Below, one piece after another: positions 13,272 through 26,700 of a stretch of 64,000 bases of DNA (position 1 is the stretch's first letter; each line of letters begins with the position of its first letter). The DNA lies in assembly GCA_900239685.1 (NCBI GenBank), contig OENT01000001.1, forward strand, positions 62,001-126,000. Reading direction: 5' to 3'. The position numbers and the translations under genes were made by a program. The stretch is from Rotaria macrura. Its lineage: Eukaryota > Rotifera > Eurotatoria > Philodinida > Philodinidae. The notes below the pieces were generated by a model. The model made no database searches. It was given only the letters and a program-made list of their open reading frames with translations, and was not told the DNA's origin.

Positions 13272-13904
13272 ATGAGCAGCGCTGATCTTAAACTGTACTA
13301 CTTTAATTTACAAGCACGAGGTGAACTCACTCGACTTATTCTAGCAGCTGCTGGTCGATCATATGAGGATATTCGCTTTGATTTCGAGCACTGGCCTGAA
13401 TATAAACCAAAAATGATTTTAGGTCAATGTCCTGTATTAGAATTAGCCGATGGAACTCAAATACCACAGTCGATGTCAATCGCACGTTATGTGGCTCGTG
13501 AAACAGGCCTAGCCGGTTCAGATAATATTGAAGCAGCCAAAATTGATGCTGTTGTTGATACACAACTTGATGTTAATGAATTATTTTATACCAAGGTGTT
13601 TTTTGAAAAAGATGAAACAAAAAAAGCTGGAGAATTGGATAAGTTTATCAATGAAACTCTAGTTAAACATGTAGAAAATTTGGGTAAATTAAAAACAGCC
13701 TACAGTAAAGATGAAAAATATTTCGTTGGAAATAAATTATCATGGGGTGATCTATTTGTATTTCAATCAATTCAAACTTTATTGAAGGTTGTACCACAAG
13801 CTAAAGGAAATTTTGGTGATCAATTCAAACCATTAATCGAGGCTATCAATGGAGACGAAAAATTAAAAGCATATTTAGATAATAGACCAACAACTGATTT
13901 TTAA
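13272..13904 (+). CDS. Sigma-class glutathione S-transferase
   Basis: A single open frame of 210 aa with no intron in the coding part. It should conjugate glutathione to electrophiles in the cytosol. Some sigma members instead isomerise prostaglandin H2 (the haematopoietic PGD-synthase type). The thioredoxin-fold half (about 6-82) shows the expected landmarks: LKLYYFNLQARGE with the catalytic Tyr around residue 9-10, a Trp in FEHWPEY, GQCPVLEL with the cis-Pro that binds the glutathione backbone, and QSMSIARYVA with the Gln-Ser pair that holds the gamma-glutamyl group. The alpha-helical half (about 85-205) has the LSWGDLFVF helix with the conserved Asp. Length and motif spacing are normal for the class. 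The ATG at 13272 is the first in frame and directly follows an acceptor-like AG. Class assignment is firm; substrate is not predictable. Confidence 0.95.
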   Translation: MSSADLKLYYFNLQARGELTRLILAAAGRSYEDIRFDFEHWPEYKPKMILGQCPVLELADGTQIPQSMSIARYVARETGLAGSDNIEAAKIDAVVDTQLDVNELFYTKVFFEKDETKKAGELDKFINETLVKHVENLGKLKTAYSKDEKYFVGNKLSWGDLFVFQSIQTLLKVVPQAKGNFGDQFKPLIEAINGDEKLKAYLDNRPTTDF

Positions 13905-16866
13905 ATCAAATGCTCAAGGGAAAAGAAATTTTTATTTGAGATTTTTTATGATTCAAAAAATGGATATGCTTCCTTAATTAATTTCATATTTGTTTTTGTT
14001 GAATGTTATTAATACTTTTTATTAATATTAGTTCTTATTTTAGAGCAATAAAAGAAATTTTCCTCGTTTTCATGCAGAAGAAACACGGTCAACGAAAAGA
14101 AACGTTGCGAAATATTTTTCATCAGAAACTGAAAGGTTGTTGTCAAAAAATCATGAATTAATAATTTTTTTGAATGAAAAAATTGATTATTGACTAGAAA
14201 TCGTTGAGAATGTATCGAATATTTCTTTTCTTTTAGAAATCTTCATGAAACATAAATCAAATATTATATCAAATAGTCTTTTTAAATATAGTCAACAAAA
14301 AATATGTAATCAAAAGTTAGAAGAAAATTGATGTACCAAATATAGATATGATTATTTTACAACAGGTCAAAGTCGGCCTAATATTAATTGTTTTTCTGCA
14401 TATTTGTCACTTGAGATATTCAGGAATTCCACAAAATGTTACACAAGTATGTGAGTAATATGAGCTCTTTTTAATTAATAAAAGTGCATATATTGAATTT
14501 ATTTTAGTGATATTTTCTATATCTTTGATAGAAACTTTAGTAGTCTGTAAAAGAAAATATGAAAGAATTTTCAATTGATTGGTAATCATTGATGAAAGTA
14601 TTTCATTAGATTTTCTTTAGTTTTAAATTAAAACAATAATCTATTTCATCGTTTAAGAATCTATCTTAACTAGTTGCTTGTTTTTATTGGTAAAAATGGC
14701 GTTTATTAACGCAATCATATATTAGATGGGATTCTTTTGTCATTATATTTGATTGAGAAGCACCGTTATTCGATGGCTCAATATGTGTATAGAATCTAAC
14801 AGCATATTGTTTCTATGAATTCTCAATAGAATAAGTAGTTACATTAATTACTCTATGGATTTCTGTATGGAAAACATGACATTGTAGAAATTTGTTAACT
14901 AAAAGGGCCTTTGAAGTGAGCCAGCTCGAGCGACTTGCCCAAGAATAAATTCAACTAAATTTATGTCCTAGAAAGAAACGAAATCTTATCTAGGCTCCGA
15001 AACTAACGTACAATTTATTCGAAATCAACAACAACAGGATTAGATTACAGAAATAATTGATCATTAGGTAAACGAAGACCGTTGTAATGTACGAAGAAGC
15101 GATTCTGAGCTCGGAATTTTCTCCATTTTATTTTTTAATGAACCGATTATGATCGATTGGTTGTAAATCACTTGATTATTTATTAATGGCATGTTAATAT
15201 GTGTAGTTACTGATTTGTGGCTTATACATTGTACTATACTTTTACATTTCATATTGGAGGTACAGTAGAAGATCTAGTTATATGAGAAGATCTCTTTTGA
15301 AAAAACGATGAGTCTCGTTGTAGTTTACTCAAATTTGCAACAAGTTTTAATTTAGAATGCTATTTATTTTCATGAAATTTGAGTTAAAACTTGAGAAAGG
15401 TTAAAAACCAAATGATTTCTGACTTGTAAAATAAAGAAAAGTCTTTTCTGATAACTGTGGAAAGACTGAATCTTTGGAAGAAAAACCCTTTTCATTAAAG
15501 ATCACCATCACACAAGCACATAATAGATGAACCCTTTGGTAATGTTATCACTTTGATATGTAATGATTTGTATCGAGGGGAAAAGCCCGTCTAATCTCTG
15601 TTATATGACGAATCTATTTCTTAAAATTACGATTCAAAAGTGTAAAAACAAAACTTATATGCAGTTAAATTACACTCATTTTCAAAACTTGTCAGTGTTA
15701 CTTTTGTTGATACTAGGAATGGATTCATAAAAGTGTATATTAATTAATATATTTAAATAAAAATAAAATTTGGTTTTTTATTTGATTAATAATTACTTTT
15801 GTATCGTCGGTAATACAAAACAATTATACACTCAACTTTCAAAATGAATTCTGAATTCATAAGAGAACAAGGCAAGTGTAAATATTTCTATGAAATCATA
15901 TGAGTGGAATGTATTACGAGAAAATGATTAATTTGTTTGATTAATTACTTTTTCTGAAAATAGTTCGATAATATGCTTCGTGAAAGGAAGCGGCCGTAAA
16001 AGCTGTTGAAATACATGGAAAGCAAACGCAGAAAAATAGAAATAATAATAGACATGTAAAAGTTCTCTTATTTTAATTATTTGTGCGTCATAGTGTGTAA
16101 CAGCTGTTATTCATTATTATCATTCATTCACAAAAAAGAATTCATTTACTGTTCGATGATAGTGTTTGTTTTCTACTGATCACTTTGATTTAAATTAAAA
16201 TAATACCGATTCAATATATGGCTAGCTTTCTGTGAATAGAACAGTGTGCCTCAATTTCAAAATTAATACTCAGATTAGGTTTCATCGAGGTTGTGTGCCT
16301 GTGCGTGTGTGTATTATTTTTTTGCAACACGACCGACAGAAATTTCTTGTTGTCAAGTAATGAAACTTTAAAATGACGAAAACGACTTTTTTATGCATTC
16401 GTCTTTCGTTCTTGTTATGAGAAGGAAAATGAGAAAAATAATCAATGATCTTTTCAAATAAACTGATGCTGTTTCATTTTCAAACTGCCATGGTCTGATA
16501 TCTAGGGTAACCAAAAGAGTTAGGCTTATACAATCGTGTAAAGTAAAAAAGCTACTTTGAATCGACTAGTACTGATTGGTTAGTCATTATATAATTACTT
16601 GATATTTATCTCAAGGCATCGACATTCGGTCAATCGCCATTTTCTTTTCTTTCTTTGCCATAGTTATGATGCATCAACCATTGCGTCTTGATTTTTGTTG
16701 TTCGAAACAACGAATATAACGTACAACACTACTAAAATAAAGAACGGAAGAGAAAAATTGCACATGTTTTACGCCCCAATGCTCTATTTCGTCATTTACA
16801 TGCATTAACTAACATAAAGTGAAGTAGGTTGCTAACTGGATTGCGCTGATACAAATATCAATAAAG
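13905..16866. other. Intergenic spacer
   Basis: Three kilobases without a recognisable gene. Near 14911-14950 there is a short GC-richer patch containing AGCCAGCTCGA, an 11-mer that recurs inverted at 30057-30067. The patch looks like a decayed repeat copy. Confidence 0.5.
14047..14052 (+). promoter_or_regulatory. Poly(A) signal AATAAA for GST
   Basis: AATAAA 143 bases after the GST stop codon, the first canonical hexamer downstream. Confidence 0.5.
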
Positions 16867-17840
16867 ATGTTTGTTTATTTATTTACTTTTTCACTTGCCT
16901 TCCATTTATCCTCGCCAATTCCGTTACTATTTATTGATTTATCACACACTATGAATCCCTCAATACCATTTTTTCCATCACAAACTCGCTTTAATTTCAC
17001 TGAACGTACAGAACGACGGGTCAATAATGAAAATTCTTTTTTCTATGCATCAAATACATTCATCACAAGTGAACATATTGGTACACATATAGATGCACCC
17101 TATCATTTTGCACCAACCGGTTGGAAAGTCGATGAAATTCCACTTAAAAATCTAGTGTCGGTACATGCTCGTGTGATTGATGTATCGAAACAATGTAAAA
17201 GAAATAAAAATTATCTTATTACCATTGATGATGTTAAAAATAGTGATTTGATTATTCCAGAAATAGATGAAGATTCTGGAGATACTTTTTTTTTTGTTCT
17301 CATTTTCTATACTGGCTGGACAAAATATTGGCCTAGTCAAATAAATTATGCTGGTGTTAACTCAAATATTGAATTTCCTGGTCTAAGTGAGCAATTAGCT
17401 GCATACTTAATTGATACATATGGAAGTAATCTTGTTGGCGTCGGTATTGATACTCTTTCAAGTAAAAATAAGATTTCATCTGAGAAACATTGAAAAATCA
17501 ATTTTTTGGTATCATTTATTTAGTTGATTATGGTCAATCGAAAACTTATCCAGTTCATCAAATATTGGCAAAAAATAATAAATATGGACTGGAGAATCTT
17601 GCTCTAGTTGATAATTTACTTGAAAATATCGATGATAACTTTTTTACTTTAGATGTATTTCCAATTAAAATCGGAAACGGTACGGGTGCACCATGTCGAG
17701 TTGTAGCTCGTATTGATAATACACGAAAAAACACTACCAATTGGTTTGGCTTATTACTTTTCTTTTTTGTTTTATTTCTTATTGGTTTTATTGTAAAAGT
17801 AGTCTATGATTTGAAATACAATCCTGACAAAAGCTTCTAA
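16867..17840 (+). CDS. Secreted, membrane-anchored cyclase-family hydrolase (kynurenine formamidase fold)
   Basis: Two exons, 16867-17461 and 17524-17840, joined in phase 1 across a 62-bp intron (GTAAAA ... TTTATTTAG), giving 303 aa. The join restores GIDTLSIDYGQS, a family-typical stretch that neither exon encodes alone. The Pfam cyclase family includes bacterial kynurenine formamidase (KynB) and isatin hydrolase, metal-dependent hydrolases acting on amide or lactam bonds. The metal-binding motif HIGTHIDAPYHF is at 70-81, preceded by DLSH (24-27) and followed by FYTGWTKYW. Residues 1-17 form a probable signal peptide. Residues about 272-292 form one hydrophobic helix followed by a short lysine-containing tail. 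The catalytic domain should therefore face the outside of the cell or an organelle lumen. Substrate is unknown. Animals normally make kynurenine with an unrelated alpha/beta hydrolase, so a tryptophan role should not be assumed. Confidence 0.88.
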
Positions 17841-19104
17841 AAACAAACAATAATAGCCTATTGGGAAATTATATAGGAATAGTATAATGTTGATCATATT
17901 TTATTCAATATTCGATTTCTTCATGTTTACCGTAAGAAAATTACTTGTTAAAAAACAGCAATTAAGCGTATTCACATGAGTACTAGTTCTGAAAACGATG
18001 AATTCTTTCGCCTGTTTTACGGCAATGATTATTACCGTACAAAATGTAATAAAATCTTCTCAACAGTATAGTTGATAATATTACAGGATAATTAATTTAG
18101 TGTTTCTTAGATCGTTGATTGCAAAGTTAAACACTCATCGTTAGTAAGTGTAATGAACCACAGATTTTTCTCATTCAACATATTTAAAATATCTTTGTGT
18201 ATTTTGAAAATTTTATTTGCCCTTAATAACCAGAAGAATTTTTCGCCGTTCTGCAACGTATTCTGAAGTATCCAATGAATTCATCTATAAAAGTTATGAC
18301 AGCAAGTTTAGAGTTGTGCATAGATATTTACTAGGTTATTTTAATGTGAAAAGGAGAATATCTTTTTCAATAAAGAAAGTAACACTAGATGAGAGTAATA
18401 ATTATGAAGAATTACTTTAGTGCTGAGATACTCAGAAATACTCTCTTTCATTAGTTTCTTTCATGATGCGAGAGCAGTAAAATAAAATAAAATCTTCTAT
18501 GAAAAACCTGTCCTTACATTCGTTAACGTCGAAAGTAATCGTTTCATTTTGTTTAAATTAAATTATCCTTTTTTTTTGTGAGTACATTTTGACTTTTTTG
18601 ATGAGAAGAAAATCAGTCATTTTCGTGTAAATACACTTGGAGGATATTGAGAACTTCGAGTTTTTCATCGTTTCTGTGATCACCTTTCTCACCATCATAG
18701 AAGAATCGTCGTTAAGCAAAGACGTTTAATCTTTCAAATTAACAATTTTCTGTATCTTCTGATGATAAATATTCAACTTTTTACGAAAATCATTCGTAAA
18801 TCTATTATTATGATCCAAATAATTAATGTGATGAATTCAAAAATGTACTTCTTTATTCGCCTTATATATATATATATATATATATGTTTGTGGTAAACTC
18901 ATATGCACAAATACTTTCTTTTTCTCGTTTTAATCGTATCACTACGAGTACAAACAATCTTGAACAGAGAAAAAAAAAGAGAAGAATGTGAAATTAATGA
19001 AATGCGTGTTTACAAACAATATGTATTAACAAAACAAAACAAAAGAAACAATCACAAGAATAGCGTTACAAGAAATATTCTAATGAGAACTAATCTTTTG
19101 TTGT
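17841..19104. other. Intergenic spacer between convergent genes
   Basis: The cyclase and the receptor to its right are transcribed toward each other. AATAAA at 18048-18053 could serve the cyclase. TTTATT at 18853-18858 (AATAAA on the minus strand) could serve the receptor. A TA microsatellite lies at 18863-18885. No gene seen. Confidence 0.5.
18863..18885. repeat. TA dinucleotide microsatellite
   Basis: About eleven uninterrupted TA units. Confidence 0.9.
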
Positions 19105-20688
19105 TCAGACTTGCGTTGTATGCAACACTGTTATGTTAGTTTTTCTCTTCTCTGAAGATTCTGATGCTGATCTATCCATAGATGATACTGTTGATGGAAT
19201 TGGGCAATTATAATGTGAATTATCAATACCACCATTGGCTACGGTTGCTTTCGATTCATGATTAGAGCACTTTTTATAGTTAGTTTTTCGTTGACATTGG
19301 CAACAACCAAATAAAACTCTCATACACTCATGACGTAATTGATTATTCATTATCCCATAAACCAACGGTGATGCGCATGTTGAAATACAGTAGAGTAATG
19401 TTAGTAGGACATATATATCCGGATGTAATTGGCGACGTTTATCATAAGCACGTACAAAACCATATGGATGATAACCAAGAAAAAATAGTGTAAATAACAC
19501 AGCAAACATTTTCGTTATACGTATTTCACGTCTCAATGAATGTGATATTGACACGGTATTAGTATGTATTCTTCCAGTTGCATGTGTTGCACTTAAAACA
19601 TGAAAAAATATTCCGACAAAACAAAATATAATGATTACATTTGGTAATAAAATAAGTATTGTGATATTAATATAGATTTGTAATTTATTGCGAATTGAAC
19701 AACGTAATGCTTGTGGTGAATAAATTATTGAATCTGTTAAAAACGATGGTATGCAACATAATATCGGCAATACTCTTGTTATAACAAGTGAAACGATAAC
19801 ATATGCTTTAATTGACATGCGCCGTAATAAATTTGGGTAAACGACAACAATAAGTCGATGTATTGCAATGAGACAATGGTGCCAAAGGAGACAGCCCATA
19901 CAAATCGTGGAAAAATAAATCACCACTTTGCACAAGATAGGCCCACCAAGCCAACGATGATTAACATAAGAAAGTCCGACAAAAAATTGATTAAAGCCGA
20001 TATTAAGTAAATCATTGAATTGTAACTAATAGAAAATACAAATAAGAATAAATATCATTGGATAGTAGATGTCAACAGAATTATTTGATTGATGATTATC
20101 TAATATCGAAAGATATTTAACAAATCAACGTTAATTGATTTGATAATACTTAATGAACTAGACTGAGATTTACGTGAAAATTTCCTTCCAGTAGTTTTAT
20201 TTTGTTTTAAAAATACTTAGTCTAAAGTGAAAATACTTTCATCTCTGTAGTTGTTTTTCTTAGAGATCAATATATAAAAAACAATCGCTTAGGTTATGCT
20301 TTGCCTGAGGAAAGTAAAAAGAAAGAAATGAAGAAAAAACAAACAGACTGGAGTAAATCAGTTTGTTTTGTTATCATTTAACATAACTAGTATAAGTACT
20401 ATCTACTTATAGTGGTTATCGATCTGAAACTCAATTTTGTCTTACCGAAACAATAAAAATATTGATAATATGCGATCGAAGTTTTTTGACAGAAAGTATT
20501 GTTGTGATTAGAATTAAATTTCCAATAAGACCAAAAAAAATAAATACGAATGCAAGTATTGCACCAACAAATGTAGCTTGTCTTGTTGGTTGCATTGATT
20601 GATCAGATATTGTTGGTTGAGAAAAACTAGTTACATTTGTATAAGTGGACCAAGTATTTGATGTATATGATCCTGCTTCATTCATCAT
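19105..20688 (-). CDS. Rhodopsin-like G protein-coupled receptor (orphan)
   Basis: Two exons on the minus strand, 20688-20446 and 20025-19105, joined in phase 0 across a 420-bp intron (GTAAGA ... TCTATTAG), giving about 387 aa from the first true ATG. The frame is open further upstream to an acceptor-like AG near 20742, so a further 5' exon or trans-splice site is possible. Class A hallmarks: N-terminal NVT glycosylation site, GN in TM1 (FGLIGNLILI), the TM2 Asp (LQFNDLLN) restored at the exon join, the TM3 Cys after HRWLGGPILC, and seven hydrophobic segments. Variants: IHRLIVV where DRY is expected, GYHPY in TM6 instead of CWxP, and ASPLVYG instead of NPxxY in TM7. The cytoplasmic tail is Cys- and Ser-rich. 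General resemblance is to the melatonin/moody/GPR84-type receptors, but I cannot assign a ligand. Confidence 0.85.
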
Positions 20689-20709
20689 TGTTAATTGTAA
20701 AGGTATCAA

Positions 20710-23700
20710 AAAGAATTCAGCTGTTGTTATTTTTTCTAAAATTTTTGATAAAAAGGAAAATGAGGATTACAAGAAATACAATTAAACCGTCAACATAATA
20801 ATCTACATTTATATGTATTTATAAATATATACAATCGTACACTCAAGTTAGCGTGTTGATCTTCATTCGACAGTTTTCATTTGTAAACATGAGAATGTGT
20901 ACAAAAATATATTGAGAGCTACTTGTTTTTCATCATGACATATTCCATTACTTTCTAGAGTCGTGCTGTGTTTCCTCTGCTTTACTTTCTGTCTTTACTT
21001 CTGAATTAACATTTTTCTTGTTTCTTCTCTCTTTAATAGTTTCAATGAGTTCATAGATGCTTACTAATTTAAACATGAAAGTAAGTTGATATTGAATTCA
21101 TGAAAATTGTACTAACGAATCTTTTTAGAACAATACCGTAGTATTCAAATATGTGAGATGAATTGCTTGATTTTAAATCATAGAACTATACAATTGTTAT
21201 GACTATTTTTACTGATATATTTCAAAAACAAACGGAAAAGTATACTTCAATAGTCGTACTCGAGAAATCTACAGAAAATATAAACGATCGGAATTCATTA
21301 AAAAATACTCAATATTGACTCATTGAATTTTTTCACTGCCACATATTTCTTGTCTAGATCCGATGTAATGTCAAAAGTAAATGGTTTTCCTCTTTTTACA
21401 GTTATCCTTCTAATTGAATGTCATTTTAACAAAAAAGAAAATCCATACCAAAACGTAAGAAAAGAAATGATTAACTATCACTGAAGAAAAATCTAGATGA
21501 TGAATTATAACAGGAAAAAATATATAATGCTATTATTGTTATCAGTCACACTAGCTGAATCTTGATTAATACTTGCATTCTATCATATTATAATGTATCT
21601 TGTCTCAGTGCATGAAACATTGGAAACAAACAAAATATTCGGAACAAAACAAAAGTAAAATGCTGTCGATCGCGAGCTATCCCATTGCGATATGCAACTC
21701 AAAAAATATGATGAAATTAACAATTGAATACCTTTGAGACAGTTCTTAACCAGAATGGATATTTATCGATTCGTCTGTTTTAATCAAAGTTCTTTTTGAA
21801 AATAGGCATCAACACGACGAATGATGCGCATTTATTCTGTATTTGCTTTTAGTGTTTTTCTTTTATTATAATCTTTCAATAATACAATAACTTCATCTAT
21901 GAATGTTGTACTTATGACAAGATAATAACCACACATCACAGATACCAGTCTCAGTTAATCAATACTTACATATGTAATATATACAGCTGTTCGAATATAT
22001 TAAGTGACAACATGATGAGAAGAGAGTTTGAGTTCGACAAGAAGGCAGAAAAGCGCTAGTCAACGTCAAATAAGTTTAACGTCATAGCTGCCTGACGGAC
22101 AAGGAGAATATTGAGAACTGTTTGCTCGTTTGTTATTGTTCTAAAGAAGTATTTGTATTTGCTCTAGTTGCCTTTTCTTTTCATTTCTCCTCCCCCCCCC
22201 TTTTCTCTCTTTTTTTCTAGAGTGTTTGCTATTCCTTCTTACGATCTATGCAAAAATGCAAAAGATTGTTAATCGAAGTTATTCTAAGAACTGATTTTTT
22301 TCTTACTCGTTCTTACTCTCTTTCTTTTTCTAGGCAAAGGGATTCTAAATTAGAAATACATTTTGAATGAGAATACAATCCTATCGTGTGACTCATTTCA
22401 AATTTTCTTTAATAATATTGATCTTCTTGCATTGAATCTAATTAGTTTACAAATTTCACATCAATCAACGTGGTAAATTTAGTTATGGATGAAGTAAAAA
22501 TCGCATCAAACGAAAAAGAACGATATTTTACGAGTTCAATATAAAAACATTATTACTATGAGCATCATCAATACAAAAACTTCTATTGCTCCATATGTAT
22601 TCTGTAGATAATTCTTGTTACAGTTCTCATTTTTGTTACAGACATCAGTTTCAAATGGAAAAAGCGAACGATGCAAGAAGGACAAGTTCTTAATGATGAA
22701 TTTCATAACATTTTCTATCTATCGTCATCATGTTGTCTTTCTTACAAATTTTTTAGCTACACAATCGATTATTTTCTCTAAAATTTACATGAGATGATTC
22801 GAAGTATTAAAGTATATTCAGTTACATTTTACGCTGATACGAATTTTGCTGACAATAAACAGACATATAATCACTAGAGATCAATTGGTTTCTTTTCCTT
22901 CTTCAATTATTCTTATATTCTTATCAACATTATTCTTGTTATTAGTTACTTACCATCGGTAGGTGACAAGCGAGTCATTGAACCATTGTAAATATCAGAG
23001 AGGTGAATGTAAGAATCTTTCAAATCGAAATGTTCTGCTTTTTCCTAGATCATCGGATGTTTGTATATCATCTTGATAGTTCTACTATACAATTTAAATT
23101 AAACCTTCTTGTAACATACATAAACAGAAATAGATAGACACGATAAAAAGCATCGATGAAAAACAAATATTCTAACTACAGATGTTGAGTATTTCGTCAA
23201 TGCCGAAGTACATTAATGAGTTATCTTGTTAAAATAAGTTACGTTGCATAAAGATAGAAGTAAGATCATCAATCGTCATCGATTGGACGAAGAAGGACAT
23301 ACTGAAAGATCAACATTCGTTTGTTTTATGCATGCATAAATGTAAATCAAATGTATCGAATCAACAACTATCCTTGACTAATAGTCGTCTCGACAATGTT
23401 ACTAAGGTTTAGTTGAGTTTTTACTAGAGAAAAAAAAAGTGCCCATACTATAAGAGGCAAAGAAAAATACACACCGCATAAAATTTGGCATGGCTTCATA
23501 CGAGTTCACTTGGATAAACTCTCGATTTGAATCGATGTGCAAAACACACATAGTCTAATAGGAAAAGTTGTCGTTTCTTTGAATGAAATGGCCGGCTACA
23601 AAAATGATTAGAGAAATGGTTAATTGCTGACATTATCTCTCACGATAGTTCAAATGTGTCAACGATACTCACTAATGCAGTCTCAAGAGATTTATTCGTT

Positions 23701-26700
23701 TGCGTACCAGACTACTATAACTCGTTTAGCATGCTAGAAACATTTTGTCAAAACTAATAATTAAAAGTGATGATAGCAGCAACGAAAGAGTTGTTCTGTA
23801 TATAGATTCAATGAACGAGAATACACATATGTTTCATTTTCAATTAATTATTTAAGAAAAATTAACCTTAAAATTGAAAGCATTCATTTAGAAGATTTAT
23901 TAGTAACACTAATGTTTACAATGGAAAGCCTGAGCAACTAACTACGAGAAGAGTTTGAGAGAATTAGTCGGAATATCGTACACCAAGAATCGTCCTTGTC
24001 CCACTCTCTCCACATCCTTCGATTTAGTTCTCTCCGAATGTAGCAGTATTGATGAAATCACTCTCCCTTTCTCTTTGAATTCTGACTCCCTGCTTCCTTT
24101 TCCTATTTCTTCTCGCACTTTATCCATTGTTTTTTCCGATCTTTTAATTCTCTCATACAAGTTAGATTTGCATTTACTATGAGGTAAATGTACTCTCGAA
24201 ACATGAATTTGATTAGTAAATATCGTATTCACGAATGAAGGACAAACGTTTGATTCAGATTACTCTTACATGACAGATCAGACGAATGAACTCAAATCAC
24301 TCAGTTTGAAGATAATCAGTGCCAGAGTAAATAACTGTGTTTCATCATGAACGATCACCGCTTCACTGAATTATGATTGTAACTACTAGGTTAGAAAGAG
24401 AGATTGAGTAGGAGCCAAACGGATATCCTGCTGATAAGTCTTATAGCCGTTTAATTGATTCTCAGTATAGAATGAAAACGGCGGCTAAATCTATATCGAT
24501 CTTGTAAAGTTCTAAATGCATAGAACCTATCAGACAAGTTCATGCTTCTAGGACTCATTGTAAATCTTTCTTTTATGAACGTCTCATTGTTTCGTATTAC
24601 GATATCATCATATGAAAAAAAGTTGAAGAACATAACTGATATTTAAAATATTAAAAATTCTTTATAGATTCGATCGAGCACAATGCGCTTCTTCTTCTTT
24701 AATTGTTCGTCTAGAATTTTTCATATCTTTCATACTCTTTTTTTCATAATGCGAACAACTTCTAGTGGTATACGTAATGATTGCAATGAACAGACGCACA
24801 TTTTACATCATTCTATTGAGTGAAAACTAAGAACACTGCGATCAATCTATTTCATCGACGTAGATAGATGCATAACTATGTTATCGAAACTAAATCGAAT
24901 AAGCACTTCGCATTGTTACTTGGTGTAGTTTAATTTCCATTACTTGTTATCAAGACTTTTGATTTTTTTTCTCAAGAGTACAGAAGGGGTTGAGGTTAAT
25001 ACATTTTGGTAGATACTGTTATCAATTTTTCCCTCATATCTTACACTGTTACAGACAAAAGAAATACTGTGCATTATCTTCTAAACTCAGTAAGCAAATC
25101 ATACGACGTACAAGATCGAGACTCAATCTAATTAATTTCTTTAAGCATGCATCAAATATTTAAGAGCACAGCAAAGTATTCGCAAAAATTCCGTTAGAAA
25201 AGATTTGCGTTTACCCTGAAAGTGGAGACTGGGAAACTATCCACCCTATCACATTTTCAGAGTCATGTCTATTATTTGCACTTTAATTTTCACATCGACA
25301 TAGAAGACAATAAAGTAAGCAGTAGATGCAGGAGTAGAATCAATTGACGACAATATATGCATGATGTGGTTTTGTGAGGATAATAAAAGAATGCAGGAAG
25401 CTGATGAGTGAATGCCAGTGAAACACGATAGATTTCTATCCTTCGGAGGCATCCGAGTTGTGCTTGTACTATTACTAGTCAATTCTTTATCGGTAACTTT
25501 TAGAGCAAACACTTCAAGAGATGTTCCATCGATTTCTTGAGCAAAACTTATTTATTATCTATGGTAATGATGAACAAATCCTGGAAAATCCTTTTCAAAA
25601 ATCTCAATATCTCATTAAACAAATCTTTTAATCAAACTGAAAACATGATGCTACATCTGAAGAGATGCTCTCTATTAAATAAATGTATTCTATGGTAATC
25701 GATGATTCCGGTAGAGCATTTACCTGTGATTTTTGAGTTCCATGTCATGCAGTATAACTGCTACAATGAATATTCGGCCCGATGATACGATTTCTTCTAT
25801 GATGAAAGTTAAGACGCAGAGCGCTTCACAAGAAAATAGTGAAAAGTAAAATAGTGATGCAACAGGGTCTATTTATTATTACACTAGTGATTTCAAGATA
25901 GATTAGATCGAGAAAGAATTTGATTCCTCTGCCACAGACGGATCAAACTGACACTTGTCTAATGCCAGTTTATTGGATTTGTCGTAAACTTCTTACATTT
26001 TCCTAATGGAGTTGTCTTTTCCCTTTTACTTTTGTGTTCATGAATTCATATTTTGACTCAGTTCTTGACACATTCATAGATTTTCTATTTTTGCTACAAA
26101 TAAACATAATCCCAAGTAGTTAATGTCATTTCTATCATTAGTTACATGAGATTCATTTTTTTATTCGATAGTTTAAGACAAGTAAATGGTCTTTGTTATA
26201 ATGGCATCTTTGTGGGGAAAAGACATTCATTACGTTTATTACTCCCTAGTATACGGTTTCGTCTGTCATTGTAGACATAATTTTTATTGAGTGAAAGTTT
26301 GATAGATTGTTGTCTCATATGAATAGATAAATGAGTACATGTAACAGCAATAGCATAAAACAGATTTCATCGTGGTAAAATAAACATTCAGAGAGCACAT
26401 ATTTAAGATCAGAAAAAGAAAACGAAGCACTTAGTTCTATTAGATTTCACACCGTTAGTGGAAAGAAAGTAAATAAACATCTTTGTCAAAAAGAAAGACA
26501 TAGGAGGTCATTAGAACATATAATTCATATTCTTCCGAGTTGATGCTGCGAAAGAAATAAACTAGGTACTATGAAACGGGTCAGTTGATTTGTCCTTCTA
26601 AAATGTATTCAAGGTCATGGTTTTTAATACATGAATGAATCGAAGAGTTACATAATCATCGAATAGAATTTGTTCATCGTCGTACACTCTACACTGGCTT

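Noticed and set aside
20948-21076. 42-aa Lys/Glu-rich minus-strand ORF with an ATG
   Set aside because: Too short to be significant, and the composition follows a purine-rich strand. It could be an upstream ORF of the receptor gene, but nothing supports it.
23942-24232. Overlapping open frames on both strands
   Set aside because: Both are low-complexity Ser/Leu or Lys/Glu rich, with no motif and no splice context.
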